Of a stretch of 64,000 nucleotides of DNA, positions 41,002 to 49,675 are shown piece after piece (position 1 is the first letter of the stretch; the number at the start of each line of letters is the position of its first letter). Where the stretch lies: contig CAYNSB010000010.1 of the NCBI GenBank assembly GCA_964399625.1, positions 18,832 to 82,831 on the forward strand. The letters run 5' to 3'. Source of the stretch: CAYNSB01 sp964399625 (GTDB lineage: Bacteria > Planctomycetota > Phycisphaerae > Phycisphaerales > UBA1924). The notes below the pieces were generated by a model that saw only the letters and a program-made list of their open reading frames with translations, was not told where the DNA came from and searched no databases. The position numbers were made by a program, and so were the translations under genes.

Positions 41002-42285
41002 TCAGTCCTCCGCCCGCTCGCCCTCGGGCGCCATCTTCACCAGACGAGGGTCGAACCGCGCGATGGGCTCGACCAGGTCCGTCTGGCGGGCCATCACGCG
41101 GTGGATGTCCTTGTACACGCCGGGGACCTCGTCCACGCCGCACGAGATCACGCGCACGCCCGCGGCCTCGATCTCCTTGCGCACGTTGCCCCATCGGAAC
41201 GTCTCGCGCGCCTTGGTGCGGCTCATCACGCGCCCGGCGCCATGGCTCGCCGAGCCCAGCGATTCGGATGAACCCTTGCCCACCACGACGAACCCGGGCG
41301 AGGCCATCGACCCGGGGATGACGCCCAGGACTCCCGCGGCGGCGGGCGTGGCGCCCTTGCGATGCACGACGAGCTCCTCGCGGCGGACGACGCCGTAGGC
41401 GTCCGTCACCTCGTGCGTCTCCTTCCACGCGAAGTTGTGATGGTTCTCGACATCGGCCAGGACCTCCGCCCCGAGGTTCTTCGCGATCGCGCGATGGATG
41501 CACTGGTGGTTCGCCGCGGCGTATTTGCCCATGAGCTCCATCGCGCGCCAGTACTCATCGCCCGCCTGGCTTGCCAGATCAAGCCACCCGAGGTGCTTCT
41601 GCTCCTTGGGCAGATCGCGGTGCAGGTCCATCGCGATTCGGCTGTAGTGGTCGCACACGGCCGCCCCCGTGCCGCGCGAGCCCGAGTGCGACAGCAGCGC
41701 CACATACTCGCCCGGCGCCAGGTCCCAGGACGCGTGGGAGCCGCCGACAAAGGACTGGCTCACGCGTCGGGGCGCGCCCTCGAGCACCGTCAGCACGCCG
41801 AACTCGACAAAGTGGTTCCCCGATCCGCTCGTGCCCAATTGCGCCCAGGCCTTGTCCTTGCCCGCGCGGGTGGTGTGGCAGAAGGACCAATCCTCGTCCA
41901 TCACGGGGTGCTCGCGCCGCCCGCTGGGGCCCGCGCTGTGCCGATCGTTGGGGCGGAATTGCGCACCCACGCCAAAGCGCGTCTCCTGCTCGATCGCGCG
42001 CTCGAGGCGATCGAGCCTCGCGGCGTTCGAGAGGTCCTTCACCGGGACATCCAGCACGGTCATCTTCATGCGGCAGGCGATGTCCACCCCCACCGCGTAC
42101 GGAATCACCGCGCCGCGCGTCGCGAGGACGCCGCCGATCGGCAGCCCATACCCCACGTGCGCATCGGGCATGAGCGCCCCGGCGACCGCGATGGGCAATC
42201 GGCACGCCGCGTCGAGCTGGTCGAGCGAGGCGCGATCGAAATCCTCATCGACGATGCCCCAGGTCTTGTACGGAACGCCGGACAT
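41002..42285 (-). CDS. rtcB: RNA-splicing ligase RtcB
   Basis: GTP- and Mn-dependent ligase joining 2',3'-cyclic-phosphate to 5'-hydroxyl RNA ends, used in RNA repair. The 427 residues contain the metal and guanylation motifs in order: PDAHVGYGLPIGGVLAT, VGVDIACRM (metal Cys), LGTSGSGNHFVE, LLSHSGSRG, VENHHNFAWKE, VHRKGATPA and GSASHGAGRVMSR, the last with the guanylated His. No rtcA or archease gene is adjacent. TACGCT ends 5 nt before the ATG with no ribosome site, suggesting leaderless expression. Confidence 0.96.
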   Translation of the reverse strand: MSGVPYKTWGIVDEDFDRASLDQLDAACRLPIAVAGALMPDAHVGYGLPIGGVLATRGAVIPYAVGVDIACRMKMTVLDVPVKDLSNAARLDRLERAIEQETRFGVGAQFRPNDRHSAGPSGRREHPVMDEDWSFCHTTRAGKDKAWAQLGTSGSGNHFVEFGVLTVLEGAPRRVSQSFVGGSHASWDLAPGEYVALLSHSGSRGTGAAVCDHYSRIAMDLHRDLPKEQKHLGWLDLASQAGDEYWRAMELMGKYAAANHQCIHRAIAKNLGAEVLADVENHHNFAWKETHEVTDAYGVVRREELVVHRKGATPAAAGVLGVIPGSMASPGFVVVGKGSSESLGSASHGAGRVMSRTKARETFRWGNVRKEIEAAGVRVISCGVDEVPGVYKDIHRVMARQTDLVEPIARFDPRLVKMAPEGERAED

Positions 42286-42290
42286 GCGTG

Positions 42291-42296
42291 AGCGTA
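42291..42296 (-). promoter_or_regulatory. -10 box of rtcB, leaderless type
   Basis: TACGCT on the minus strand ends 5 nt before the ATG at 42285; no Shine-Dalgarno sequence. Confidence 0.45.
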
Positions 42297-42353
42297 GGAA
42301 TCGTGCGCGACGTTCCGTGCGACGCCGTGCGATCGGTTCCTTGGCAAGCGCGC

Positions 42354-43901
42354 CTACCGGGCGACCTCCACCGCACCGCTCGCGATCAGCGTGTGCAACA
42401 TCGCCAGGGCCTGCGGGTGCTCGGGCGGCACCGTGATTCGCCCCTGCGCGTGGAGCTCGGAGAGCACCTCTCGCGCGGGGCGTGCCCCGTCAAACGCGGG
42501 CAGGAGAGGTTCGTAGTGGGCCGCGTAGGCGAGCGGCAGCCCCAGCCCGCGCCCGCTCGATGAGGGCTGCGGAGCCCGCGGCATCCCCTGTGCCGGATCG
42601 AATCGCCAACCGGCCGCGACACGCAGGGGCCAGTCCAGGAGCGAGGCGGGCGACGGCGTGCCCACACCCCGGATCCGGGTCTGCGTGCGGAAGAACCCAC
42701 GCAGCTGCTCCCCCGCCGGGCCCGTGCGAAGGTTGATCGGCGTGAACACCGGCGCCACCCAGTTTGGGCTTTCCGCGGGCGCGGGCGTGCGCCGGTGCAT
42801 CACGATGCCGCCGAACGTGATCGCGCCGATGCTCCGTCGGGCGCACAGGTCCCGCCAGTCCGCTTCCTTTCCTGCGCGGGCCTCGGGCGCGATCCACGAG
42901 TAGAAGTACTCGTCCGGGCGGTACGTGCGGAACTGCATCACCATCGCATCGCACCCGGAGCCCGCAAGCCAACCCGCGACGCGCGACGGCCAATCGCTCT
43001 CGCCGGCATGCTCCCACAATCCGACCAGCGCCGCCCATCCTCCGTCCGGGTCGTCCTCGCCCTTGCCCTCTCGCAGCATCCCGGGCGTTGTGCGCACCAG
43101 GTGCTCGAGCATGGCATCGCCCTCCATCCCGCTCACGAGCGCCACCGTCGTGGCGCGCGGCAGGATGATGAACGGCGGATTGCATGTCAGCAGTCCAACC
43201 CCACCCTTCACGTCCTGCAGCGGCTCGAAGAAGCTCCCCAGGCGGCACTCGATCACGCCGCTGCCGCCGCGGATGGCGTCCGCCTCGGCCCGCGTCGCCC
43301 CCACCAGGGACGCGTTGCACTGCGCGAACGCGATCGCCCTTGGGTTGATGTCCGTCGCGATGCAGCGGTGCGCGTGCATCAAGCCGCGCAGCGCGTGGAA
43401 CCCCTGCCCGCAGGCGAGGTCCACCGCGAGGTCGCACGGCAGACGCACCGCCAGGTCGTCCACGTATCGCGTGGTCAGCCCCACGGGCAGGATGTACTCC
43501 TCGGGCACATCCTCGCGCCCCGGGTCCTCGATCGCGTCGCTCAGCGCGACCGTCCCGGCCGCGGGAAGCAGGACGAACCGACTCCGCCACACACCCTCAC
43601 CCGCCTGCTCCGCGATGCCCGCGTGCTCGAGCGCCGCGATCACCTCCGCCCCGCCAAGCGCCGACGCCAGCACGTGAGCGGAGACCTCATCGCGCACGAT
43701 GAAGAAACGGACCAGGGTTCCGCACTCGGGCGTGGGCAGGCGCGACAAAGCCGAGCGGGCGGTTCCCTTCCACCCCGCATCGCCGACCGGACCGATCACG
43801 CGGAAAACGCGCTCGTCGTACGCCGCACGCACCAGCGCCTCGCGCAGCAGATGAGCCGCGGAGGCCTCGATCGGGGTTGGAGCGGGAGGAAGGGTCGTCA
43901 C
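42354..43901 (-). CDS. Class I SAM-dependent methyltransferase with NPPF motif
   Basis: A 515-residue protein. An N-terminal helical domain (about 1-140) is followed by a Rossmann methyltransferase with motif I AVDLACGQGFHALRGL, motif II ATDINPRAIAFAQCNA and the catalytic LLTCNPPFI typical of enzymes methylating exocyclic amines (N6-adenine, N2-guanine) or glutamine. The C-terminal third (about 330-515) is unassigned. The layout resembles RsmC/RlmG-type rRNA methyltransferases and a group of long actinobacterial homologues. The start is GTG 43901 with GGAG upstream. It lies 87 nt downstream of glyS on the same strand, consistent with a translation-related role. Confidence 0.8.
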   Translation of the reverse strand: MTTLPPAPTPIEASAAHLLREALVRAAYDERVFRVIGPVGDAGWKGTARSALSRLPTPECGTLVRFFIVRDEVSAHVLASALGGAEVIAALEHAGIAEQAGEGVWRSRFVLLPAAGTVALSDAIEDPGREDVPEEYILPVGLTTRYVDDLAVRLPCDLAVDLACGQGFHALRGLMHAHRCIATDINPRAIAFAQCNASLVGATRAEADAIRGGSGVIECRLGSFFEPLQDVKGGVGLLTCNPPFIILPRATTVALVSGMEGDAMLEHLVRTTPGMLREGKGEDDPDGGWAALVGLWEHAGESDWPSRVAGWLAGSGCDAMVMQFRTYRPDEYFYSWIAPEARAGKEADWRDLCARRSIGAITFGGIVMHRRTPAPAESPNWVAPVFTPINLRTGPAGEQLRGFFRTQTRIRGVGTPSPASLLDWPLRVAAGWRFDPAQGMPRAPQPSSSGRGLGLPLAYAAHYEPLLPAFDGARPAREVLSELHAQGRITVPPEHPQALAMLHTLIASGAVEVAR

Positions 43902-43988
43902 GCCTGGCTCCGGGTCTGGCTGGATGGGTCCTTTGGTTGGGAGTGAGGGAACCGGACGCTGCGGACCGGCCTCAGATTCCTGTTCGCG

Positions 43989-45563
43989 TCACACGCCCAG
44001 GCGCTCGCCCAGATACGACACGACACTGCCGATCGCGATCCGATCCTGCTTGCCGCTGTCGCGATCGCGCGCCGTCACGGTCTGGTTCGTCAGCGTCTCG
44101 CCGTCAATCGTGAAGCAGAAGGGGCACCCGGCCTCATCCATGCGCGCGTACCGCTTGCCGATCGCCTGCTTCGCATCGTTCTCGATGAACCCGTACTTAC
44201 CAAACTTCGCGGCGACCTCGTCGTAGAGTTTCTCGGCGACCTCGGGCATGCCGTCCTTGTTCACGAGCGGGAAGATGCCCGCCTTGATCGGGGCCAAGCG
44301 CGGGTGGATCTTCATGAACTCCGTGCTCGCTCGCGACGGGTCCTTGGTGAACGCCTCGCACAGGATCGCCAGCACCCCGCGATCGAGCCCCGCGGCCGGC
44401 TCGATGCAGTGCGGGATGTAGCGTTCGCCTTTGCGCGAGCCGTTGGGCAGCACTTCGCCCCGCTCCTGATCGAAGTAGTCGAGCTTGACGCCGCTGTGCT
44501 TCTGGTGCTGCGTGAGATCGAAGTTCCCGCGATGGGCGATGCCCTCCAACTCGCCGTAGCCCGGCGCGGTAAAGGGAAAGCGGTATTCGACGTCGCTCGT
44601 GCCCTGGCTGTAGTGGCTCAGCTCGTCCTTCTCGTGCTCGCGCAGGATGAGGTTGTCGCCGGCGAGCCCGAGGCTCTTCCACCATTCCATGCGGAAGTCG
44701 CGCCAGAACTTGTACCACGCCTGGCTCTCGTCGGGATGGCAGAAGAACTCGAGCTCGGCCTGCTCGAACTCGCGCGAGCGGAAGGTGAAGTTGCGCGGCG
44801 TCACCTCGTTGCGAAAGCTGGTTCCCGTGTTCCCGATGCCGAAGGGGATCTTGACGCGCGTGGTGTCCACGACGTTCTTGAACTGCACGAAGATGCCCTG
44901 GGCCGTCTCGGGGCGGAGGTACGCGACGTCGTCCTCCGTCGCCGTGGCGCCGATGTACGTCTTGAACATCAGGTTGAACTGGCGGGGCTCGGTGAGCGTG
45001 CCGACCTTTTCCGCGTCGGGGCCGAGTACCTTGGAGAACTGCGCCACGGGAATCGACGTGAGGGGAACCGTCTTCACGGCGCCGAAAGCTTTCTCTGCCT
45101 TCTTCAGTTGCTTGCTTTCGCTGGGCGAATCCTTCATGTACGCGAAGACCGGCTTGTCGCCAGGCTCGCCCGAGGCGGGCACGTACACGCTCACGTGGTC
45201 GTAGCGGTACCGGGCCTTGGTCTCGCGGCAATCCACCATCGGATCGTTGAACCCGCCGATGTGCCCGCTCGCCTCCCACACCTTGGGGTGCTGCACAATC
45301 CGCGTCTCCACGGGCACGCAGCGGACGCGATCGTCGTTGGGACCTTTGCGCCCCCAGCACGGGTTGAGGATCATGTCCTGCCACCACGCCTCGCGCAGGT
45401 TTTTTTTGAGCTGCGCGCCCAGCGGGCCGTAATCCCAGAAGCCGTTGATGCCGCCGTAGACCTCGCTCGCCTGGTAGATGAACCCGCGGCGCTTGCACAG
45501 GGCCATGATCTCGTCCATGGACTTGGACGCGTTGCTCGTGTTGGTTGGCGGCGTGTCGGGCAT
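43989..45563 (-). CDS. glyS: Glycyl-tRNA synthetase, single-chain dimeric type
   Basis: A 524-residue class II synthetase charging tRNA-Gly. Visible segments: CKRRGFIYQASEVYGGINGFWDYGPLG near 23, motif 2 FRNEVTPRNFTFRSREFEQ near 225, the FMLDYFDQE-like KLDYFDQERG region, and motif 3 AAGLDRGVLAILCEAF. The C-terminal anticodon-binding domain includes LAPIKAGIFPLVNKDG and RYARMDEAGCPFCFTIDGET. This is the archaeal/eukaryotic-like alpha2 form, not the bacterial alpha2beta2 glyQ-glyS pair. GGAGAAG precedes the ATG. An N-terminal Thr/Asn/Ser extension of about 15 residues is present. Confidence 0.96.
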   Translation of the reverse strand: MPDTPPTNTSNASKSMDEIMALCKRRGFIYQASEVYGGINGFWDYGPLGAQLKKNLREAWWQDMILNPCWGRKGPNDDRVRCVPVETRIVQHPKVWEASGHIGGFNDPMVDCRETKARYRYDHVSVYVPASGEPGDKPVFAYMKDSPSESKQLKKAEKAFGAVKTVPLTSIPVAQFSKVLGPDAEKVGTLTEPRQFNLMFKTYIGATATEDDVAYLRPETAQGIFVQFKNVVDTTRVKIPFGIGNTGTSFRNEVTPRNFTFRSREFEQAELEFFCHPDESQAWYKFWRDFRMEWWKSLGLAGDNLILREHEKDELSHYSQGTSDVEYRFPFTAPGYGELEGIAHRGNFDLTQHQKHSGVKLDYFDQERGEVLPNGSRKGERYIPHCIEPAAGLDRGVLAILCEAFTKDPSRASTEFMKIHPRLAPIKAGIFPLVNKDGMPEVAEKLYDEVAAKFGKYGFIENDAKQAIGKRYARMDEAGCPFCFTIDGETLTNQTVTARDRDSGKQDRIAIGSVVSYLGERLGV

Positions 45564-45659
45564 CGCAGGCTTCTCCGTGGATCATCGCGCCCCGGGTGCG
45601 CTCGGGCACGCGGGCCGAGATTGTAGAGCCGCCGACGCCGACCCTCGCCGCGCTTTCGG

Positions 45660-45665
45660 TACCAT
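45660..45665 (+). promoter_or_regulatory. -10-like box upstream of the HTTM gene
   Basis: TACCAT ends 8 nt before the ATG at 45674; no ribosome site. Confidence 0.35.
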
Positions 45666-45673
45666 CAGCGCCC

Positions 45674-47053
45674 ATGCGGCCCGCGCTCCTCGCCCGCCTC
45701 CTGCCCCCGCAGCACGCTCTCGATCTCGCGCTATTCCGCGTCCTCGTCGTTCTCGCGTGGGTCGTGACCATTGATCCGCGTCTGGCCGCGCACTTCGCCC
45801 TGTATCCGGACGAACTCTGCTTCCCGCCGTTCGTGTGGAATCGTCTCATCCGCGTCGTGCACGTTCCGGAGTTCGGCGTCTGGACCGCCTACGCCATCTT
45901 TCTCGGTAGCTCGCTGGCGGCGCTGCTCGGCTGGCGCGCACGCTGGGCGTTGTTCGTGATGCTCCTTTCGGGCGGGCTGGTCCTCACCATCCCGCAGTTC
46001 TTCGGCAAGGTGAACCACACGAACCACCTCGTGTGGTTCGTCATGCTCCTCATCGCCAGCCCCTGCGCCGATGCGCTCTCGCTGGATGCCCGGCGACGTG
46101 CGCGCGCCGGCATCGCATCCTCACCCTCGCCTTCGCATGTCTATTCCGTCCCGCTCTTGCTCTCAGTGCTGCTCGTTGGGCTCGCGTATCTCGTTCCGGG
46201 CCTGCGCAAGCTCCAGCACGCGGGGCTTGCCTGGGGAAACGCCGAGCACCTCATCGGCATCCTGCACGTGAAGTGGCTCGAGTTCGATGCCTGGACGCCC
46301 TGGCCGCGCATCGATCGCTTCCCCTTGCTCTGCGGGCTCGCGGGCAAGGGAGCGCTCGCCTTCGAGATTCTGTTCCTGCCCCTGGCGTGCTGGCGGCGCA
46401 CGCGCCCGCTGGTCATCGTTCTTGGGCTGCTTTTCCATCTGGGCACGCTGTGGTTCATGCGCATCGCGCTGTGGCACATGGCCATCGCCTACGCCGCGCT
46501 CGTCCCGTGGCACGCGCTCCTGGCGCGGCGCGGGCTCCGCGCCGCAAGAGCGGCGGATCGCGATCGCGTGCACACGGCTCACTCCGCTCCCCGGCGCTCC
46601 CCTTGGCCTTGCACGATCGTCGGAGGAATGCTCTTGGCCGGCAATCTCTACAACGGCCTCCTCGAGCGCGACGACTGGCCCCTGGGCGCGTATCCCTCCT
46701 TCGCGTGGACGGGCGGCGACCGTCTGCCGATGCTCCTTGTTCGGGCGACGATGCCCGATGGCACGACGCGCGATATCCCCGAATCCATGCTCTCACGTCA
46801 CAGCACCCCCGAGCGCGCGCGCTCGCTGGCCAACGCGATCCTCCTGCCCCATCCGCGACGTGACGCACGTCTGATGGCCTATTGGCTGCTGCTGACGCGC
46901 CTGGACCCAAGTCTGGCGACGGCGTCTGACGTGTCCTTCGATGTGATCGAGGTAGCGACCAACCCAGACTCGCGCGAGCGTGTCGTCGCGCGCCGCACGA
47001 TTCTGCAACGCGAGCTGCCGGTTGCGGGCATGACCACCGCGCCCGCGCGGTGA
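45674..47053 (+). CDS. HTTM-domain polytopic membrane protein (vitamin K carboxylase-like)
   Basis: A 459-residue inner-membrane protein with about eight hydrophobic segments. The N-terminal HTTM-like arrangement (LDLALFRVLVVLAWVVTIDP, then a GKVNHTNHLVWFVMLL segment and YLVPGLRKLQHAGLAWGNAEHL) resembles the horizontally transferred transmembrane domain of vitamin K-dependent gamma-carboxylase relatives, here without an obvious catalytic carboxylase part. About 110 residues after the last helix form a soluble tail. Function unknown. The transcript may start at the ATG (TACCAT 8 nt upstream). A GNAT gene follows after 10 nt. Confidence 0.75.
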   Translation: MRPALLARLLPPQHALDLALFRVLVVLAWVVTIDPRLAAHFALYPDELCFPPFVWNRLIRVVHVPEFGVWTAYAIFLGSSLAALLGWRARWALFVMLLSGGLVLTIPQFFGKVNHTNHLVWFVMLLIASPCADALSLDARRRARAGIASSPSPSHVYSVPLLLSVLLVGLAYLVPGLRKLQHAGLAWGNAEHLIGILHVKWLEFDAWTPWPRIDRFPLLCGLAGKGALAFEILFLPLACWRRTRPLVIVLGLLFHLGTLWFMRIALWHMAIAYAALVPWHALLARRGLRAARAADRDRVHTAHSAPRRSPWPCTIVGGMLLAGNLYNGLLERDDWPLGAYPSFAWTGGDRLPMLLVRATMPDGTTRDIPESMLSRHSTPERARSLANAILLPHPRRDARLMAYWLLLTRLDPSLATASDVSFDVIEVATNPDSRERVVARRTILQRELPVAGMTTAPAR

Positions 47054-47063
47054 ACAATCGCCC

Positions 47064-47561
47064 ATGACGCCGCCTCCCCCGACGGGCCCCGCCTCCCACC
47101 CACTCCGCCTCATCACCGCGACGCCCGCCGACGTGCCGCTCGTCGCCCCGCTCTTCGATGCGTACCGGCAGTTCTACAAGAAGCCCTCCGACGTTCCCGC
47201 GGCGGAGGCGTACCTGAGAGAGCGGTTGACGCGCGGCGAGTCCACCGTGTTCCTCGCGCTCTCGCACGATCCAAAGACACGCACGGACACGCCCGCGGGG
47301 TTCACGCAGCTCTATCCGTCGTTCTCGTCGGTGGGGCTGGGCCCGATCATGATCCTCAACGATCTCTTCGTCGCGCCCGCGTTCCGGCGGCACGGCGTGG
47401 CGCGCCTGCTCATGGACGCCGCGACGAACCTTGCCAGACAGCACCGCTGCCAACGCCTCGTGCTGCTCACGGAGCACACGAACACGCCGGCGCAGCGTTT
47501 GTACGAGTCGCTCGGCTGGAAGCGCGACGAGACCTACGCGCGGTACACGCTCGGGCTCTGA
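47064..47561 (+). CDS. GNAT-family N-acetyltransferase
   Basis: A 165-residue acetyl-CoA-dependent transferase. The acetyl-CoA pyrophosphate loop is DLFVAPAFRRHGVARLLMDAA (motif A, R/Q-x-x-G-x-A form) near 95-115 and motif B is QRLYESLGWKRDETY. Substrates of this large family range from antibiotics to protein N-termini and cannot be assigned here. It follows the HTTM gene in the same direction with a 10-nt gap and ends just before a convergent ketosynthase gene. Confidence 0.9.
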   Translation: MTPPPPTGPASHPLRLITATPADVPLVAPLFDAYRQFYKKPSDVPAAEAYLRERLTRGESTVFLALSHDPKTRTDTPAGFTQLYPSFSSVGLGPIMILNDLFVAPAFRRHGVARLLMDAATNLARQHRCQRLVLLTEHTNTPAQRLYESLGWKRDETYARYTLGL

Positions 47562-47592
47562 GGGGCGTTCGACCGAAGTTTGGCCTGGACGC

Positions 47593-48948
47593 TCACGCGC
47601 GGAACCGGCGCACCACCACCGTGTCGTTCTGTCCGCCGAACCCGAACGAGTTCGAAAGGCACGCCTCGACGCCCGAGCCGCCGTCCCGCGCCAGATGGCG
47701 AAGGTCCCGCGGGGCGTTGGGCACGTAGTCCAGGTCGCACTCGGGGTCCGGGTTCTTGTAGTTCATCGTGGGCGGGAGGTACCCCGTGCGGATCGCCTCG
47801 ATGCAGGTAATCAGCTCGACCGCGCCCGCCGCCTGGATCAGGTGACCCAGCATGCTCTTGACGCTGGAGAACGGAACCTTGGGCGCGAGCGCCCCAAAGA
47901 CGCCCTTGACCGCCGCGGTCTCGATCTTGTCGTTCTCCTTCGTGCCCGTGCCGTGCGCGGAGATGTAGTGCACGCCCGGACGACCGCCCGCGTCTCCCGC
48001 CTCGGGCTCCCGCGGGTTGATGTGGGCCTGGCGCAGCGCCTGGAGCATCGCAGCCTGCGCCCCGCGCCCCTCGGGCTGGATGTCGGTGATGCGGAACGCG
48101 TCGGCCGTCGAGCCGTACCCCGCGAGCTCCACGAGCGGCGTCGCGCCGCGCGCCAGAGCGTGCTCGAGCGACTCGAGGATGACCATCCCCGCGCCCTCGC
48201 CCATCACGAACCCGTCGCGCGTCTGATCGAAGGGGCGCGCCGCGGTCTTGGGCTCGTCCCGGCGGGAGCTCATCGCGGTCAGGCGGATGAACCCGGTCAT
48301 GCCCAGCGGGTGGATCATGGAGTGCGCCCCGCCGGCGAGCATCACGTCCGCGTCGCCGTACCGGATGATCTCGAACGCCTCGCCGATCGCCTGCGTGCTG
48401 GCAGCGCACGCAGTCATGCAGTTGCTCGAGGGACCCCGGGCCGGCAGCAGGCGCGCCAGGTGCGCCAGGGCCATGTTCGGCTCCTGCTCGATCTCGCGGG
48501 CTGGCGAGAACGTCGACGCGGCGCGGATGGCCCACGCGACCTCGTCGAGCGTGCGCTCCGACGGCTTCCACGAGGCGACGTTCGCGTCCGTGAACGCCCG
48601 CCAATCCACCGCCCCCTCGCCCGAGGCGAGATACATCCCGAAGCGGCGCGCCCTGAGCCCGCTGAATCGATCGAGCCCGGACTGCGTCCACGCCTGCCTC
48701 GCGGCGCCCAGCGCGAACTGCGTGCTCCGGCTCGCGGTCGCGTGGCGCGACGCCCCGGGCACGTGCTCCTCCAGTTCATACCCCCGGACCTGGGCCGCGA
48801 AGTTCGTCGACCAAGTCGAGGCGTCGAAGAGCTCGACGGGCCCCACCGCGTTGTCGCCCTTCATGAGGCGCGACCACACCCCGGGCACATCGTGCCCCAG
48901 CGGCGTCACCCACCCCTGACCCGTGATGACAACGCGTCGCTCGCCCAT
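47593..48948 (-). CDS. Beta-ketoacyl-ACP synthase, FabF-like, with full catalytic triad
   Basis: A 451-residue condensing enzyme. The nucleophile is Cys in NCMTACAASTQAIGEA (about residue 180), with the two histidines in ISAHGTGTKENDK and SMLGHLIQAAGA and the C-terminal NSFGFGGQNDTVV glycine loop. All catalytic residues are kept, so it can elongate acyl-ACP. It is the downstream partner of a divergent ketosynthase, with an RGG/GxxExxY gene between them on the same strand, an arrangement that suggests a specialised lipid or polyketide rather than the housekeeping FabF. An upstream GTG at 48957 is an alternative start. Confidence 0.93.
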   Translation of the reverse strand: MGERRVVITGQGWVTPLGHDVPGVWSRLMKGDNAVGPVELFDASTWSTNFAAQVRGYELEEHVPGASRHATASRSTQFALGAARQAWTQSGLDRFSGLRARRFGMYLASGEGAVDWRAFTDANVASWKPSERTLDEVAWAIRAASTFSPAREIEQEPNMALAHLARLLPARGPSSNCMTACAASTQAIGEAFEIIRYGDADVMLAGGAHSMIHPLGMTGFIRLTAMSSRRDEPKTAARPFDQTRDGFVMGEGAGMVILESLEHALARGATPLVELAGYGSTADAFRITDIQPEGRGAQAAMLQALRQAHINPREPEAGDAGGRPGVHYISAHGTGTKENDKIETAAVKGVFGALAPKVPFSSVKSMLGHLIQAAGAVELITCIEAIRTGYLPPTMNYKNPDPECDLDYVPNAPRDLRHLARDGGSGVEACLSNSFGFGGQNDTVVVRRFRA

Positions 48949-48966
48949 GCCCACCACGATCCTGCG

Positions 48967-49599
48967 TCAGCCCTGGCGCGGCTCGTCGCCCTCGTGCGCC
49001 AGGTCGTCCTCGTACTCGTCGTGCGCCGCCTCGCCGCCCTCGCCCTTGAGCTCGTTGAGCTTGTCGGGGTTGAGCACGCGGACGAGCCCGTCCTTCAGAC
49101 GACGCTCGCCGAAGTTGATGATCAGCCCAAGCTCGACGTCCGCCGCGCGAAGCTGCGCGCGGAGCGCGGCACGCTCGTACCCGCCGATCTCGCCCGGGCG
49201 CGCCATCACCTCGACGATGAACCGGTCCGCGACCCACAGGTCCGCCTGGGTCTTGCCCACGATCTTGTCGTCGAAGTACACGTCGAACGGGTGCCCCTGC
49301 TTGTAGGTGACACCCTCGGCGTCCATCTCCAGCTTGAGCGCGTTGGTGTAGACCTCCTCGCTGTAACCCGGGCCAAGCTCCATGTGCACCTCGATGGCGC
49401 ACCCGATGACCTTGCGGCTCACGTCCGTGAGCGCGGGATCCAGGTCCGACAGCGGCGTGCCGCGGCGCGGACGCTCGTCTCCACCGCGGCCGCCCTCGTA
49501 CCGATCGCCGCCGCGACCGCCGCCCCGGTGCCCGCGGTCGTCTCGCGTCCCGTACCCGCGATTGCGGTCGTACCCCCCACCCCGATCGTACTGGCTCAT
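48967..49599 (-). CDS. GxxExxY protein with N-terminal RGG-rich tail
   Basis: A 210-residue protein in two parts. Residues 1-47 are a low-complexity Arg/Gly/Tyr/Asp tail with several RGG units, of the kind that binds RNA. Residues 52-180 are a GxxExxY domain of the PD-(D/E)XK_3 nuclease-like group: VIGCAIEVHMELGPG, the namesake GYSEEVY (78-84), ADLWV (Asp120) and IVEVM (Glu130). The Lys expected two residues after Glu130 is Met132, so nuclease chemistry is doubtful. Acidic C-terminal tail. It lies between two ketosynthase genes on one strand, with AGGAG upstream. The RGG fusion is unusual for the family. Confidence 0.82.
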   Translation of the reverse strand: MSQYDRGGGYDRNRGYGTRDDRGHRGGGRGGDRYEGGRGGDERPRRGTPLSDLDPALTDVSRKVIGCAIEVHMELGPGYSEEVYTNALKLEMDAEGVTYKQGHPFDVYFDDKIVGKTQADLWVADRFIVEVMARPGEIGGYERAALRAQLRAADVELGLIINFGERRLKDGLVRVLNPDKLNELKGEGGEAAHDEYEDDLAHEGDEPRQG

Positions 49600-49675
49600 G
49601 GTTCGCTCCTGAAGATCACGTAGGACCTGCTCCGCCGCCGTTGTTCGCAATGAGGCTAGGCGCGGTTCCGTGCGC

